64,000 nt of DNA from Clostridium sp. Marseille-P299 (GCF_900078195.1 NZ_FJVE01000007.1:2601358-2665357), one strand, 5' to 3'. Shown: positions 54,277-63,798, numbered from the stretch's first letter. Numbers and translations: made by a program. The notes: generated from the letters alone by a model not told the origin.

Positions 54277-55179
54277 CTATTTTAATAATAACTTATCCAA
54301 TGTATCAACAAGCTGTCCTATTTCAGGTTTTGATAATTGTGCATCTGCACCAAGTGACTCTCCTTTTCTTCTCATCTCTGCATTAATGAGGGAGGAAAAA
54401 ATAACAACTGGAATTTGCTTAAGAACAGGATCTTCTTTAATAAGCTTTGTTAGTCTATGCCCATCCATCTGTGGCATCTCTATGTCTGAAATAACTAATG
54501 AAACCTTATCAAGCAGGTTCTCCTCATCTCTAAATTCATTCAATTTTTCCCAAGCTTCCTGTCCATTCATAGTAGTTATAATATTTTCGTAGCCTGATTT
54601 AATTAAACTATCATGTATTAAATGACTAAGAAGTGGAGAATCTTCTGCAATTAAGATTGGTTTATGAACTCTTTGTCTATTTTGTTTTCCCTCAACATCA
54701 GAAACTTTCAATCCGGTTTCAGGGCTTATATCTGTAACAATTTTTTCAAAATCCAAGATTAAAATCAAATCATCATTCAATTTTACGATACCTGTTGCAA
54801 CACTATTTCCTGCATGATTTAGTGTAGCATCCGGTTTTTTAATATCTTCCCAGCTTACTCTATGAATACCTAATACACGATCCACATGAAATGCTACATT
54901 TATTTGATTAAAATATGTAATGATATACATATCTTGAGACGTATCCTCTTTTTGTGGTAATCCCAATGTCTTTGTTAAATCTACAATTGTAATGATATAA
55001 TCCCTTGGCATAAAGATTCCTTCAATAAAAGGATGAGCATTGGGTACAGGCGTGGATTTTTTATATGGTATAATCTCCTTTACCTTTGCTACATTTATTC
55101 CATAATGATTATTCCCTACCATAAACTCCAGAATCTCTAATTCATTTGTTCCACTTTCTAGTAAAATTCCCTTGTCCAT
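54277..55179 (-). CDS. cheV: chemotaxis coupling/response regulator protein CheV
   Basis: 300 residues from the ATG with AGGAGG eight nt upstream. The N-terminal CheW-like domain is about 1-165 (ILEFMVGNNHYGINVAKVKEII, RDYIITIVDLTKTLGLP). The C-terminal receiver domain has PILIAEDSPLLSHLI, phospho-acceptor Asp in LVISDIEMPQMDGH, and the Lys in QLSKPEIG. It couples chemoreceptors to CheA and aids adaptation. No other che gene is near, so it probably supplements a main cluster elsewhere. Confidence 0.92.
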   Translation of the reverse strand: MDKGILLESGTNELEILEFMVGNNHYGINVAKVKEIIPYKKSTPVPNAHPFIEGIFMPRDYIITIVDLTKTLGLPQKEDTSQDMYIITYFNQINVAFHVDRVLGIHRVSWEDIKKPDATLNHAGNSVATGIVKLNDDLILILDFEKIVTDISPETGLKVSDVEGKQNRQRVHKPILIAEDSPLLSHLIHDSLIKSGYENIITTMNGQEAWEKLNEFRDEENLLDKVSLVISDIEMPQMDGHRLTKLIKEDPVLKQIPVVIFSSLINAEMRRKGESLGADAQLSKPEIGQLVDTLDKLLLK

Positions 55180-55185
55180 GTACAA

Positions 55186-55473
55186 ACCTCCTATGTACGT
55201 TTTGCAATTTATCTATATTTATCACTACAATATTTTCAATTATAATTTCAGGTTGTTATAATAATTTCAATTATAGTATATACAAACATATTATACAAAT
55301 AATTTATCGACATATATCGTCATATCATTAATATGTTTAAACAATTTCTTAAAAACTTTATATTTTATAATTAGACAAATTGATTCCTCATGAAATAATT
55401 TTGGAATTAATTAATTACCACTATTAATTTTTCCCTTTATTATCTATACTACTGTTGAAAGGTGGATTATAAT
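55186..55473. other. AT-rich divergent intergenic region
   Basis: 288 bp between cheV and the YdeI-like gene. It must contain both promoters. I see no gene, hairpin or repeat that I can defend. Confidence 0.4.
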
Positions 55474-55932
55474 ATGCAAAAGAAATTTACAGCAATTATA
55501 CAGCAACACGAAGGCATTAATGGTGCTTACATTGAGATTCCTTTTGATGTAAACGAAGTATTCGGAGCGAAAAGAGTAAAGGTTCTTGCCACGTTTGACG
55601 GAGTTCCTTATCGTGGCTCTATTGTAAGAATGAATAACTGCTATATGATTGGAATACCACAGGCAATACGTAAAAAAATTGTGAAAGACTTTGGTGCAAG
55701 TATTGTAGTTACTATAGAAAAGGATGAAGAAGAACGTATCGTTGAAATCCCTGATGAATTTCAAGCATTACTCGATAAAGAACCAAAAGCTAAGGAAACT
55801 TATGCTCAATTATCTTTTACAGGAAAAAAAGAGTATATCCGTTGGATTACCGAAGCAAAAAAGCAAGAAACTAGAATAAATAGAATGGAAAAGGCTATTT
55901 CATTACTTATAGAAGGAAAGAAATTGCGCTAA
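55474..55932 (+). CDS. DUF1905 / YdeI-like protein
   Basis: 152 residues from the ATG preceded by AAAGGTGG. The N-terminal DUF1905 barrel is YIEIPFDVNEVFGAKRVKVLATFDGVPYRGSIV, then GIPQAIRKKI. The C-terminal OmdA-like helix region is AKETYAQLSFTGKKEYIRWITEAKKQETRINRMEKAISLL. Members are sometimes called bacteriocin-protection proteins, on limited evidence. Role unknown here. Single gene. Confidence 0.85.
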   Translation: MQKKFTAIIQQHEGINGAYIEIPFDVNEVFGAKRVKVLATFDGVPYRGSIVRMNNCYMIGIPQAIRKKIVKDFGASIVVTIEKDEEERIVEIPDEFQALLDKEPKAKETYAQLSFTGKKEYIRWITEAKKQETRINRMEKAISLLIEGKKLR

Positions 55933-56022
55933 CGAAATAACACACAAACAGTGAATAACCCTACTAAACAATTTCCATTCCATAAGGAACGCAACGTTAT
56001 AGTACACTAAGATCTAAAGCTT

Positions 56023-56057
56023 AAAAAAACTGTGCTAATTTAATAGCACAGCTTTTT
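56023..56057. terminator. bidirectional terminator
   Basis: CTGTGCTA/TAGCACAG stem around ATTTAA, with an A-run and a T-run, between convergent genes. Confidence 0.88.
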
Positions 56058-56070
56058 TAACTAACAAATC

Positions 56071-57111
56071 TTATTGGAAAGCAGCTCCAACTTCATTTAC
56101 CATAAGTAATACAGAAGTTAATCCGCCACCAGCTAAGTACCAAGCTTCTGGATCAAGGCTGATGATTTTATCATTTTTTGCAGCGTTTGTACCATTTACT
56201 AATTCATTATTTAGTGTTTCTGTTACGCTTGCAGTACCGCCTACAACTGCAGTACGATCAACAACGAATAAAATATCTGGATTAACGTCTGCAATATATT
56301 CATAACTTGCACTTTGTCCATGAGTAGATACTTCAATGTTAGCATCCGCTTGTTTTACTCCAAGTACGTCATGAATAATACCAAAACGTGAACCACTACC
56401 GTATGCACTGATATTTCCATCATTTACAAGTACGATTAAACCTGTTTTATCAGATGCATCAACAACTTCTTTTATTTCGGAAATTCTAGTTTCAATTTCT
56501 TGTAATTTAGCTTCTGCTTCTGCAGTTTTACCAAATAATGCAGCAATATTATTTACGTTCTTTTCAAAATCTTCCATATAATTTGATGCTTCTAAATCTA
56601 CGTACACTGTTGGTGCAATTTTATTTAATTCATCATAATAATCGGATTGGCGACCACTGATAAAAATAACGTCTGGTTCAAAGGAAAAGATTGCTTCTAA
56701 GTCTGGTTCCTTGATGTTACCAGCGTTTGTTACATTTGCATACTTAGATAAATATTCAGGTACAGAAGTAACTGGTGCTGCAAGTTCAGCTTCAATTCCT
56801 AATGCATCCATAATATCTAAGATACCCATATCAAAAACAACTACTTTGCTTGGATTTAATTTAACAGTTGTTTCACCTTTGGAATGTACAAATGTAAATT
56901 CCTCTGCATTAGCAGTTTCATTTCCTGTTTGAGTATTTTCCTGTGCATTGTTATTTGCTTCATCACTAGTGTTGTCAGTGTTTGTAGTATTTCCTGTTTC
57001 AACGGTGTTTCCATTGTTTGTTGCACCGGTATTTGTATCATTCTTAGTACCACATCCTACAGCTGCAAGTAAAAAACTTGTACATATTAATCCGAAAAAT
57101 AATTTTTTCAT
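56071..57111 (-). CDS. yclQ: siderophore-binding lipoprotein, YclQ/FatB type
   Basis: 346 residues. Lipobox AAVGC followed by an Asn/Thr-rich 45-residue linker. The class III binding-protein fold is visible: KVVVFDMGILDIMDALG, PDLEAIFSFEPDVIFISGRQSDYYDELNKIAPTVYVDL and YEYIADVNPDILFVVDRTAVVGG. It delivers a ferric siderophore, perhaps of the petrobactin or catecholate type as in Bacillus YclQ, to the permease pair. It is the last gene of yclNOPQ and follows the ATPase by 88 bp. Confidence 0.88.
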   Translation of the reverse strand: MKKLFFGLICTSFLLAAVGCGTKNDTNTGATNNGNTVETGNTTNTDNTSDEANNNAQENTQTGNETANAEEFTFVHSKGETTVKLNPSKVVVFDMGILDIMDALGIEAELAAPVTSVPEYLSKYANVTNAGNIKEPDLEAIFSFEPDVIFISGRQSDYYDELNKIAPTVYVDLEASNYMEDFEKNVNNIAALFGKTAEAEAKLQEIETRISEIKEVVDASDKTGLIVLVNDGNISAYGSGSRFGIIHDVLGVKQADANIEVSTHGQSASYEYIADVNPDILFVVDRTAVVGGTASVTETLNNELVNGTNAAKNDKIISLDPEAWYLAGGGLTSVLLMVNEVGAAFQ

Positions 57112-57199
57112 ATTTTAACCCTCTTTTCTTTTATAAAATTTTATGTTAATTGTCTACTGACAGTTACATCATGTTTTATGCTATCAAAACATTAGCTAC

Positions 57200-57958
57200 T
57201 TAATGATAATAAAGACATATATTCTTTCCATCGATGGAACGAATTTCAATGTCCATATTATAAACTTCCTTGAGAATTTCCTCTGTCATCATTTCTTCAT
57301 TGCTTCCATGTCCTAAAAGTTTACCATGCTTTAAAGCAATAATATAATCCGCATAACATGATACAAAATTAATATCATGAATAACAACCATGACAGTCTT
57401 TCCTAATTCATCTACCATTCTTCGTAAGACCTTCATAATCATAACAGAATGATGCATATCTAAGTTATTCAAAGGCTCGTCCAAAAACACATATTCTGTA
57501 TCCTGGGCAATGACCATAGCAATATATGCCATCTGCCTTTGACCACCACTGAGTTCATCTAAATATCGATTTTCAATTTCCTTTAAGCCAAGATAATCAA
57601 TTGCTTGATCAATGTGCTTTTCATCCTCTTTCGTTAATTTTCCCTTTGAATGAGGAAAACGCCCAAAACCAACCAATTCTCTCACTGTTAATCTAATATT
57701 TAAATGATTGGACTGTTTTAAAATCGAAAGTCGTTTGGACAACTCGTCATTTTTCCAAGAACCAAGCTCTTTGTTATCTACGAAAACAGTACCACCATTT
57801 TTTTCTAAAATTCTACTAATAATCGATATCAGAGTACTTTTTCCTGCACCATTGCTACCAATAAAGGAAATCAATTGTTGCTTTGGTAACTCTAAATCAA
57901 CTTCATCTAAAACTACTTTATTTCCATATTTCTTCGTTAATTGTTCTACCTTAATCAA
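57200..57958 (-). CDS. yclP: siderophore ABC transporter ATPase, YclP type
   Basis: 252 residues. Walker A GSNGAGKSTLISII, signature LSGGQRQMAYIAM, Walker B YVFLDEPLNNLDM, H-loop VIHDINFVSCYAD. It belongs to the FecE-like group. Same operon as the two permeases and the binding protein. Confidence 0.92.
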   Translation of the reverse strand: MIKVEQLTKKYGNKVVLDEVDLELPKQQLISFIGSNGAGKSTLISIISRILEKNGGTVFVDNKELGSWKNDELSKRLSILKQSNHLNIRLTVRELVGFGRFPHSKGKLTKEDEKHIDQAIDYLGLKEIENRYLDELSGGQRQMAYIAMVIAQDTEYVFLDEPLNNLDMHHSVMIMKVLRRMVDELGKTVMVVIHDINFVSCYADYIIALKHGKLLGHGSNEEMMTEEILKEVYNMDIEIRSIDGKNICLYYH

Positions 57959-58023
57959 ACGCTTTCACACTCCTTAGCAGATCTTTATAATGCCACTTTA
58001 TTCACTGAATTTGGTATCCTCTA

Positions 58024-58983
58024 TCATACGTTTCTTTCTTTAATTAAAAGCCATAAGAAATAAATTCCACCAACAAAATTTATGATTACACTGATTTTTG
58101 TTGTATAATGCAAGATACGCTCTACAACAAATAATCCAGCACTTAATGCTATTGCACCTAAGAGCACTGTTGCAATAATACGGTATGAATGTCTATAGTC
58201 TTTTATCATCTTTCTTCCTAAACTAACAATGATAATTCCTAAAAAGGTAATAGGCCCAACTAATACCGTAGAAATAGACACTAATACAGATATAATTAGC
58301 AATTGTTTTAAAACCACAGAATGAAAGTTCACTCCCAAACTAATCGCGTGCTCTTCACCTAATGAAATAACGTCTAAGCGTCTGTTATCCTTCCAGGCAA
58401 TTAAAATAACTAAAATACAAATGATAAGGCATATGTAAAATAAATCTTCGTTTATTTTACTAAAGCTTGCAAACATTCGACCTTCTAATACTGAAAATTC
58501 ATTTGGGTCTAGTAGTACTTGCATAAACGTAGATAATCCACTAAATAAGCTACCAAAGACCATACCCGCTAATACAAGAAAATAAATATTTTTATTATGT
58601 CCTCGAAATAAAAGGAAGAATAATAAATATGATCCTACAATCATAAATCCAACTGAAAGAAGGAAATTCGGTACACCAACCATCATGGATAAAGTTTTAC
58701 TTCCAAAAAGGTATACAACAATTGTTTGAATGAATTGATACAAAGAATCTAACCCTATTACACTTGGAGTTAAAATTGTATTATTCGTAATCGTTTGAAA
58801 CGTTACCGATGAATAACCAATACAAAAGCTTACAATAAGAATTGTCGCAACTTTAAGTAATCGCTTTGGCAGGTAATAAGCAATATTTTTCTCATTTAAT
58901 CCAAGAAAGATAAAAAGCCCCATTGAAATTACCAGAATAGCTGTTAATACCAGTAAAGTTGAAATCACATGTTTCTTTTTCAT
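58024..58983 (-). CDS. yclO: siderophore ABC transporter permease, YclO type
   Basis: 319 residues, FecCD family with about nine membrane segments. Typical are RLLKVATILIVSFCIGYSSVTFQTITNNTILTPSVIGLDSLY and LVGPITFLGIIIVSLGRKM. It pairs with the product of the gene just upstream (two bp apart). Confidence 0.9.
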   Translation of the reverse strand: MKKKHVISTLLVLTAILVISMGLFIFLGLNEKNIAYYLPKRLLKVATILIVSFCIGYSSVTFQTITNNTILTPSVIGLDSLYQFIQTIVVYLFGSKTLSMMVGVPNFLLSVGFMIVGSYLLFFLLFRGHNKNIYFLVLAGMVFGSLFSGLSTFMQVLLDPNEFSVLEGRMFASFSKINEDLFYICLIICILVILIAWKDNRRLDVISLGEEHAISLGVNFHSVVLKQLLIISVLVSISTVLVGPITFLGIIIVSLGRKMIKDYRHSYRIIATVLLGAIALSAGLFVVERILHYTTKISVIINFVGGIYFLWLLIKERNV

Positions 58984-58985
58984 AA

Positions 58986-59948
58986 CTAACCCTTTCTTTT
59001 CTTAAATAATACTAGTAAAAATATTACGCTACCTATAATGCTTACAACTACACTAATTGGTACTTCATAAGGATATAGGATTGTTCTTCCTATTAAGTCA
59101 CAAATAAGAACAAAGACTGCTCCAAACATTGCAGTTTCTAACAAGGAACCTCGTATATTATCTCCTTTATACATTGCTACTAAATTAGGTATAATCAAAC
59201 CGACAAAGGCGATACTTCCTATCGTTACAACGATAATAGAGGAAAGAAATGCTACGATAACCAAACCAATAAATACAACCCGTTTATGATTTAATCCTAA
59301 ATTAGTTGAAAAGCTTTCTCCCATGCCTGCAATCGTAAAGCGATTTGCATAGATATAAGCAATTATGATAAAAGGAAGCCCTAGATATAATATTTCATAA
59401 CGTCCTTTAATCACTAAGGAAAAGTTACCTTGTAGCCAAGAAGACATATTTTGAATAATGTCATATTTGTATGCAATGTATGTAGTTATTGAACTAACAA
59501 CGTTACCAAGCATCATACCGATGAGCGGTACCATAATTGCATTCTGAAATTTTAGACGAGATAATAATTGGACAAATAATAAGGTTCCAAATAACGATAT
59601 AATAAATGCTATCGCTATCTTAAACATCTTATGTTCTCCACCTGCTAGAATAATTGCAAGTGCTACACCAAGCCGACACCATTCCATCGTTCCTGCCGTT
59701 GTTGGTGAAGTAAATTTATTTCCTGTTATCGTCTGCATAATTAAACCAGCGATACTAAGACCTGCGCCTGTTAATAGTATACTAAACAGCCTAGGTAGCC
59801 TACTTATCGTGATAAGGCGAATTGTCTCAAAATCACCACTTATTATCATCTTTAGGCTAACATCTTTTACACCGATCACGATGGACAATGCTGATAAAAC
59901 AAGCAAGGAAATAAGTAAAATTACAAAGTTCTTTCGTGACTGTTTCAT
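58986..59948 (-). CDS. yclN: siderophore ABC transporter permease, YclN type
   Basis: 320 residues from the ATG with GGAGG four nt upstream; 17 earlier codons in frame are unlikely. FecCD fold: ISRLPRLFSILLTGAGLSIAGLIMQTITGNKFTSPTTAGTMEWCRLGV and GSIAFVGLIIPNLVAMYKG. First gene of the importer operon, in the same order as Bacillus yclNOPQ. A Fur-like sequence lies about 30-55 bp upstream. Confidence 0.9.
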   Translation of the reverse strand: MKQSRKNFVILLISLLVLSALSIVIGVKDVSLKMIISGDFETIRLITISRLPRLFSILLTGAGLSIAGLIMQTITGNKFTSPTTAGTMEWCRLGVALAIILAGGEHKMFKIAIAFIISLFGTLLFVQLLSRLKFQNAIMVPLIGMMLGNVVSSITTYIAYKYDIIQNMSSWLQGNFSLVIKGRYEILYLGLPFIIIAYIYANRFTIAGMGESFSTNLGLNHKRVVFIGLVIVAFLSSIIVVTIGSIAFVGLIIPNLVAMYKGDNIRGSLLETAMFGAVFVLICDLIGRTILYPYEVPISVVVSIIGSVIFLLVLFKKRKG

Positions 59949-59978
59949 GTTTCCTCCAAATATAGCGAATTTATTTTT

Positions 59979-60001
59979 GATTCTAAGATTCATTCTCATT
60001 T
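59979..60001 (-). promoter_or_regulatory. possible Fur site upstream of the siderophore importer
   Basis: On the minus strand AATGAGAATGAATCTTAGAATC contains three GATAAT-like hexamers (GAGAAT, GAATCT, TAGAATC). The match to the Fur consensus is imperfect. The context supports iron control. Confidence 0.35.
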
Positions 60002-60136
60002 AAAAAAGAAAAAAATAATAAAGGCTTAAATAACTGCCTTAATAAATTCATACAATCTTTAATTACTATAAATATCCGCCTTGATTATAATAACTGATTC
60101 CTTTCCTTTTTGCAATAAGGTACTTTTTATTACCTA

Positions 60137-60216
60137 GTTACTTTATGTAACCAACTACGTTACACTTTCTAAGAATATTATATTATTTAGTTACGTTATA
60201 TGATCAAGCAGCGTTA
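60137..60216. promoter_or_regulatory. GTTAC/GTAAC repeats between hxlR-type gene and importer
   Basis: GTTAC-N5-GTAAC (60137-60151) overlaps TGTAAC-N7-GTTACA (60146-60164). Further GTTAC or CGTTATA units follow at 60190-60216. They are candidate operators for the HxlR-family regulator. The rest of 60001-60240 has a weak hairpin with a long T-run at 60001-60040 and no gene. Confidence 0.35.
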
Positions 60217-60240
60217 TATTTATTTAATTACATTAGACTG

Positions 60241-60600
60241 CTAATTACTTTGTACTACTAGATTCGCATTAATAGCCTTATAAGAATGATTCATTTCTCT
60301 CCACTCATTTAGTGCTTGGATAACTGGGGTTAGGCTTTTCCCGTAGTCTGTTAATTCATATTCTACTTTAACAGGAACTTCCAAAATAACATCTCTTATA
60401 ACGAATCCTTCTTCTTCTAACTTACGCAAATTATCAGTTAATACTTTTGCACTAATTCCATGTACAAGCCGTTTTAACTCATTGAATCGTTTCTTTTCAC
60501 TCAACAATGCCTCTATAATGAGAATCTTCCATTTATTCGAAAACAGATTAATCGTTTTATCAAATGAATAATCGATTATATCTTCTTCTTCATTCATCAT
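60241..60600 (-). CDS. HxlR-family winged-helix regulator
   Basis: 119 residues. HxlR pattern: NLFSNKWKILIIEALLSEKKRFNELKRLVHGISAKVLTDNLRKLEEEGFVIRD, then VEYELTDYGKSLTPVIQALNEW. GGAGG lies seven nt before the first ATG. It has no Cys of the kind that sense redox in YodB-like members. It is upstream of and in line with the siderophore importer, with a 292-bp gap rich in GTTAC repeats, so it may regulate itself and the importer. Confidence 0.9.
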   Translation of the reverse strand: MMNEEEDIIDYSFDKTINLFSNKWKILIIEALLSEKKRFNELKRLVHGISAKVLTDNLRKLEEEGFVIRDVILEVPVKVEYELTDYGKSLTPVIQALNEWREMNHSYKAINANLVVQSN

Positions 60601-60724
60601 GTCTTAGCCTCCTAAATATTATATTAACTTTATAACATATTCCCGATAGGATTACAAGGATATTATTTGTTTTATTTTAAATATTGTTCTGAAAATTAAA
60701 AAATTTCAAAAAATTACTAAAATT

Positions 60725-60753
60725 AGCGGCTAACTTGTGAAAAATTAGCCGCT
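60725..60753 (-). terminator. terminator of the S41 peptidase gene
   Basis: A perfect 9-bp stem AGCGGCTAA/TTAGCCGCT with an 11-nt loop. Nothing else is recognised in 60601-60882. Confidence 0.7.
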
Positions 60754-60882
60754 CACTTTATTCATAATTTTTAAGTTACAATACCGATTATTCCTTGGCG
60801 ATATAACGAAATACAATGCTGATTTATCAACGATATCACTGTTTTCTTCTAAAATATAGGTAAAGAATACATATAACAAACT

Positions 60883-62187
60883 TTACTTAATTAATTCATA
60901 TACTTTTTCTAAAGCCTCATTTTGAGGGACCTCATAGTCTGGAATTAGTGCTTCGTCTGCTTTTGATTTATCGATTCTATACCATTTTTTATGTGATACA
61001 TACAAATGAAGTTTTGAATATGGTAATTGAAATGTTAATAAGTCACCATAAGAATTTGGCATATTCCCTGATGCCTCACCAACTAACGTTCCTAAGTTAT
61101 TATCTTTTATTAGCATAGCAAAATCCATTGCTGAACTAAAAGTACGAACATTTGTCAAAACAAAGATATTTCCGTCAAATACAACATCTTTTTTCTTGTT
61201 TTGACAAACGATATTCTTATTTTTTAATAAGTACCAGCCATATCTTATATCACAATCCCATGCAAGATAATTATCAACATCTATGTATTCTAGAAACGCA
61301 TTAGCAACCATTGAATTACCACCACCATTGTTACGCAAATCAACTGCTATATTCTTGATTCCATATGTATTAACTTCATTAAAAAATTCTTCAAGAGCTG
61401 TTAAATACTCTTCATTATATGTACATGATGATAATGTTAATATAGCAAGATCATTTTCAGTATCAATGTCGTAATATACCCATTTCGTATCTTTATTCAT
61501 ATCGTATCCTATTACTTGCTCTATTGGAACAAAATCATAATGAAACTCTAATGGTCCATCCTTTGTTTGATACGAAAAAGTAACTCCATTTGTAGTATCA
61601 ATGCCACAATAATTTAAATCTATTTGACTAATAATTTTACTGTTATAGAATAAGTCTTTTACATATGCTTCTGTTTCATAAGAAGATTGATTCTTAAATG
61701 TAGTAAGTATAGAATTGATATCAATACCATTAATTGAACTTGGTACTCCATACTCTTTTATTTGAATGAAATCAGATATATATAAATAATCCTCTGAACT
61801 ACCATAGGATATATTGGTATGTGCATCATGCAGTTTTGCTAAGATTCGCCCTGTAGCCTTCCAAAGTTCCAATACAGAAACGTTACCCTGTAATGACTCA
61901 ATTTCTAACTGATACTGTGCTTCTAAATCTTTTATATGTTGATTTTCATTTTCTAAATAAATTGGATGATAACCTTTCAAATGCTTCATAACATAACTTA
62001 AATCCTTAATCGCTTGTTTCTGTGATAAGGTATCCGTTAATTCCAATGAAGCTTCGAATTTTTTAACTGTCTTTCTATATGGATACATAAAATTAAAAAA
62101 GTAAATTCCTAAAATCCCAATGAGTATAGCAATAGCAAATATAACTTTAAACCATCTTTTTTTAAATAACCTTCTAATTAATTTCAT
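60883..62187 (-). CDS. membrane-anchored S41-family peptidase
   Basis: 434 residues from the ATG preceded by GGGGG; 13 in-frame codons upstream are discounted. A basic head RRLFKKRWFK and the span VIFAIAILIGILGIYFFNF (about 13-31) anchor it. The C-terminal peptidase has YDIDTENDLAILTLSSC, IAVDLRNNGGGNSMVANAF, and FVLTNVRTFSSAMDFAMLI, in which a Ser in TFSSA is the likely nucleophile. VGEASGNMPNSYGD follows. No PDZ domain is apparent, unlike typical CtpA. Substrate unknown. Monocistronic with a consensus promoter about 210 bp upstream. Confidence 0.85.
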   Translation of the reverse strand: MKLIRRLFKKRWFKVIFAIAILIGILGIYFFNFMYPYRKTVKKFEASLELTDTLSQKQAIKDLSYVMKHLKGYHPIYLENENQHIKDLEAQYQLEIESLQGNVSVLELWKATGRILAKLHDAHTNISYGSSEDYLYISDFIQIKEYGVPSSINGIDINSILTTFKNQSSYETEAYVKDLFYNSKIISQIDLNYCGIDTTNGVTFSYQTKDGPLEFHYDFVPIEQVIGYDMNKDTKWVYYDIDTENDLAILTLSSCTYNEEYLTALEEFFNEVNTYGIKNIAVDLRNNGGGNSMVANAFLEYIDVDNYLAWDCDIRYGWYLLKNKNIVCQNKKKDVVFDGNIFVLTNVRTFSSAMDFAMLIKDNNLGTLVGEASGNMPNSYGDLLTFQLPYSKLHLYVSHKKWYRIDKSKADEALIPDYEVPQNEALEKVYELIK

Positions 62188-62401
62188 ATACAGCCCCCTA
62201 TTATACAAACTTTGGTCATAGTTCATTTTATTCTATTCATAAAGACTCATTATATGTACCTTCTTCATCTCCTTTATCTTCTTCCCCTTTTTTAATAATT
62301 GTCTATTCCAGATTTTCTTCTATATATGTCTATAAATGATAAGTAAAAACTGATACCTTTATAATATTTCAATCTATTTCAATGTATTAGATACAAAACC
62401 T

Positions 62402-62430
62402 ATCATATTATATATGGATTATTCTGTCAA
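62402..62430 (-). promoter_or_regulatory. promoter upstream of the S41 peptidase gene
   Basis: TTGACA, 17 bp, TATGAT on the minus strand. This leaves a ~205-nt leader, in which an 11-codon ORF (MKKVHIMSLYE) follows a purine-rich AAAGGAG stretch. Nothing else is recognised in 62188-62601. Confidence 0.6.
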
Positions 62431-62601
62431 TTCTATATAATATAACTAGCCTTTTTAGCATTTCCTTATCCTTTTACATATCCATTAAAACGCAAATAAT
62501 TTTCGTTAAATTCACTATAAAATTCACAGAATAATACTTTCTTAGAATCTAGTCTTAATATTAAAATAATTATTATGTTTTAGTTATTGGCAAATTCCGT
62601 C

Positions 62602-62659
62602 AAAAAAAGCACTATTATTAAGAAAAGTTTTATGCCACTCCTTAATAATAATGCTTTTA
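62602..62659 (-). terminator. terminator of the radical SAM gene
   Basis: AAAAGCA-ATTATTAAG pairs with CTTAATAAT-TGCTTTT; T-run on the minus strand. Confidence 0.8.
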
Positions 62660-62729
62660 TATATTGCTAATTTCTTATAGACGTTTATTTGCCTCTAAAG
62701 ACTGAACATCGAAGCTAATTATAGCACAT

Positions 62730-63620
62730 TTAAAATCGTGTAGCATAGCCACAACGTTTGCATAATTCTTCTACTGCCTTTCTATTAGAAAAGCCATCAT
62801 ACAAGTTCTTCGCCCTTTCTGATGTAAGAATACTTTCAAGATTCTGCTGATATAAATTACCTAGATTAATCGTTCCTTCACTATCTAAGCAGCAAGGAAC
62901 CACAGTTCCATCCACTAATACTCCCAGTTGATCTCTTAATCCGTAACAAAATACTTCTTCTTTCATCATATCCTTATTTATATCAGGCCACTGGAATTTA
63001 TGGGCCATATTAATATATACGTTATTACCAATTTTACAACTATGATTCTCCCTAAGATTTTCTTCTAAGGATTCATTTAATCCCAATTCTTTCTCAATCA
63101 ACAAAAGTATATCTCTATTTAATGAATTTGCTCCTTTTAGATCACCAAAGTCCATGTTCCATAGTCTAACGCTACAAATTACTTTAGAATCTATCATTGC
63201 TTCTTTCACAAACTGCATAACTGTTTTAACATAATCACGTAAATTCAAGTTTTGATCATTGGCTTCAAAGCTATGAAGAGAAATATTAATTTGTCTTAAC
63301 GCTTTTAGATGTAGTAAATAATCCTTTTCGCTATTTAGCAATGTCCCGTTGGTTGTAAGGTTAACCTTAAGATTTTTCTCCCCTGCTATTTCAATAAATT
63401 CTTTGATATTGTTGTGCAGTAAAGGCTCCCCCATAATATGAAGATAAATATGGTTTGTATATGCTGAAACCTGTTCAACAATATGAGTAAATTCTTGAGT
63501 TGATAAAAACTTTGGCATACGTTTTGTTTTCGGGCAAAAATCACAATGTAAATTACATACATTCGTAACTTCAATATAAACTTTCTTAAATCTTGGTTTG
63601 CTAGTTGGCTGTATATTCAT
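62730..63620 (-). CDS. radical SAM protein with SPASM-type C terminus
   Basis: 296 residues. The radical SAM motif is CNLHCDFCPKTKR (CxxxCxxC), followed by IYLHIMGEPLLH, VNLTTNGTLL and INISLHSFE. The C-terminal part has CYGLRDQLGVLVDGTVVPCCLDSEGTINLGNL and LCKRCGYATRF, a SPASM or twitch-type auxiliary cluster domain. Such enzymes often modify peptides, but no precursor peptide is evident beside it. It stands alone between an rRNA operon and its terminator. Activity cannot be named. Confidence 0.88.
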   Translation of the reverse strand: MNIQPTSKPRFKKVYIEVTNVCNLHCDFCPKTKRMPKFLSTQEFTHIVEQVSAYTNHIYLHIMGEPLLHNNIKEFIEIAGEKNLKVNLTTNGTLLNSEKDYLLHLKALRQINISLHSFEANDQNLNLRDYVKTVMQFVKEAMIDSKVICSVRLWNMDFGDLKGANSLNRDILLLIEKELGLNESLEENLRENHSCKIGNNVYINMAHKFQWPDINKDMMKEEVFCYGLRDQLGVLVDGTVVPCCLDSEGTINLGNLYQQNLESILTSERAKNLYDGFSNRKAVEELCKRCGYATRF

Positions 63621-63765
63621 TATTATCCTCTAAAACTTGCTTTTAAGGAATTTTCCCCATTCACAAATTTATCTTCTTTCATTTCATAATCCAATATATT
63701 AAAAGTTGAATAATTAATAGAGATTTATACTTTACTTATATCTTGAAATATTTTTTCTACATGCT

Positions 63766-63798
63766 AAAAAAGAAACTACAATTCTGTAGTTTCTTTTA
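63766..63798 (-). terminator. terminator of the rRNA operon
   Basis: A 12-bp stem AAAGAAACTACA/TGTAGTTTCTTT with loop ATTC and TTTTTT on the minus strand. It lies about 77 nt beyond the 23S 3' end. Confidence 0.85.

Noticed and set aside
62230..62270. 11-codon ORF MKKVHIMSLYE in the S41 leader
   Set aside because: The purine-rich upstream stretch could be chance and no conservation can be judged, so it is mentioned only with the promoter.
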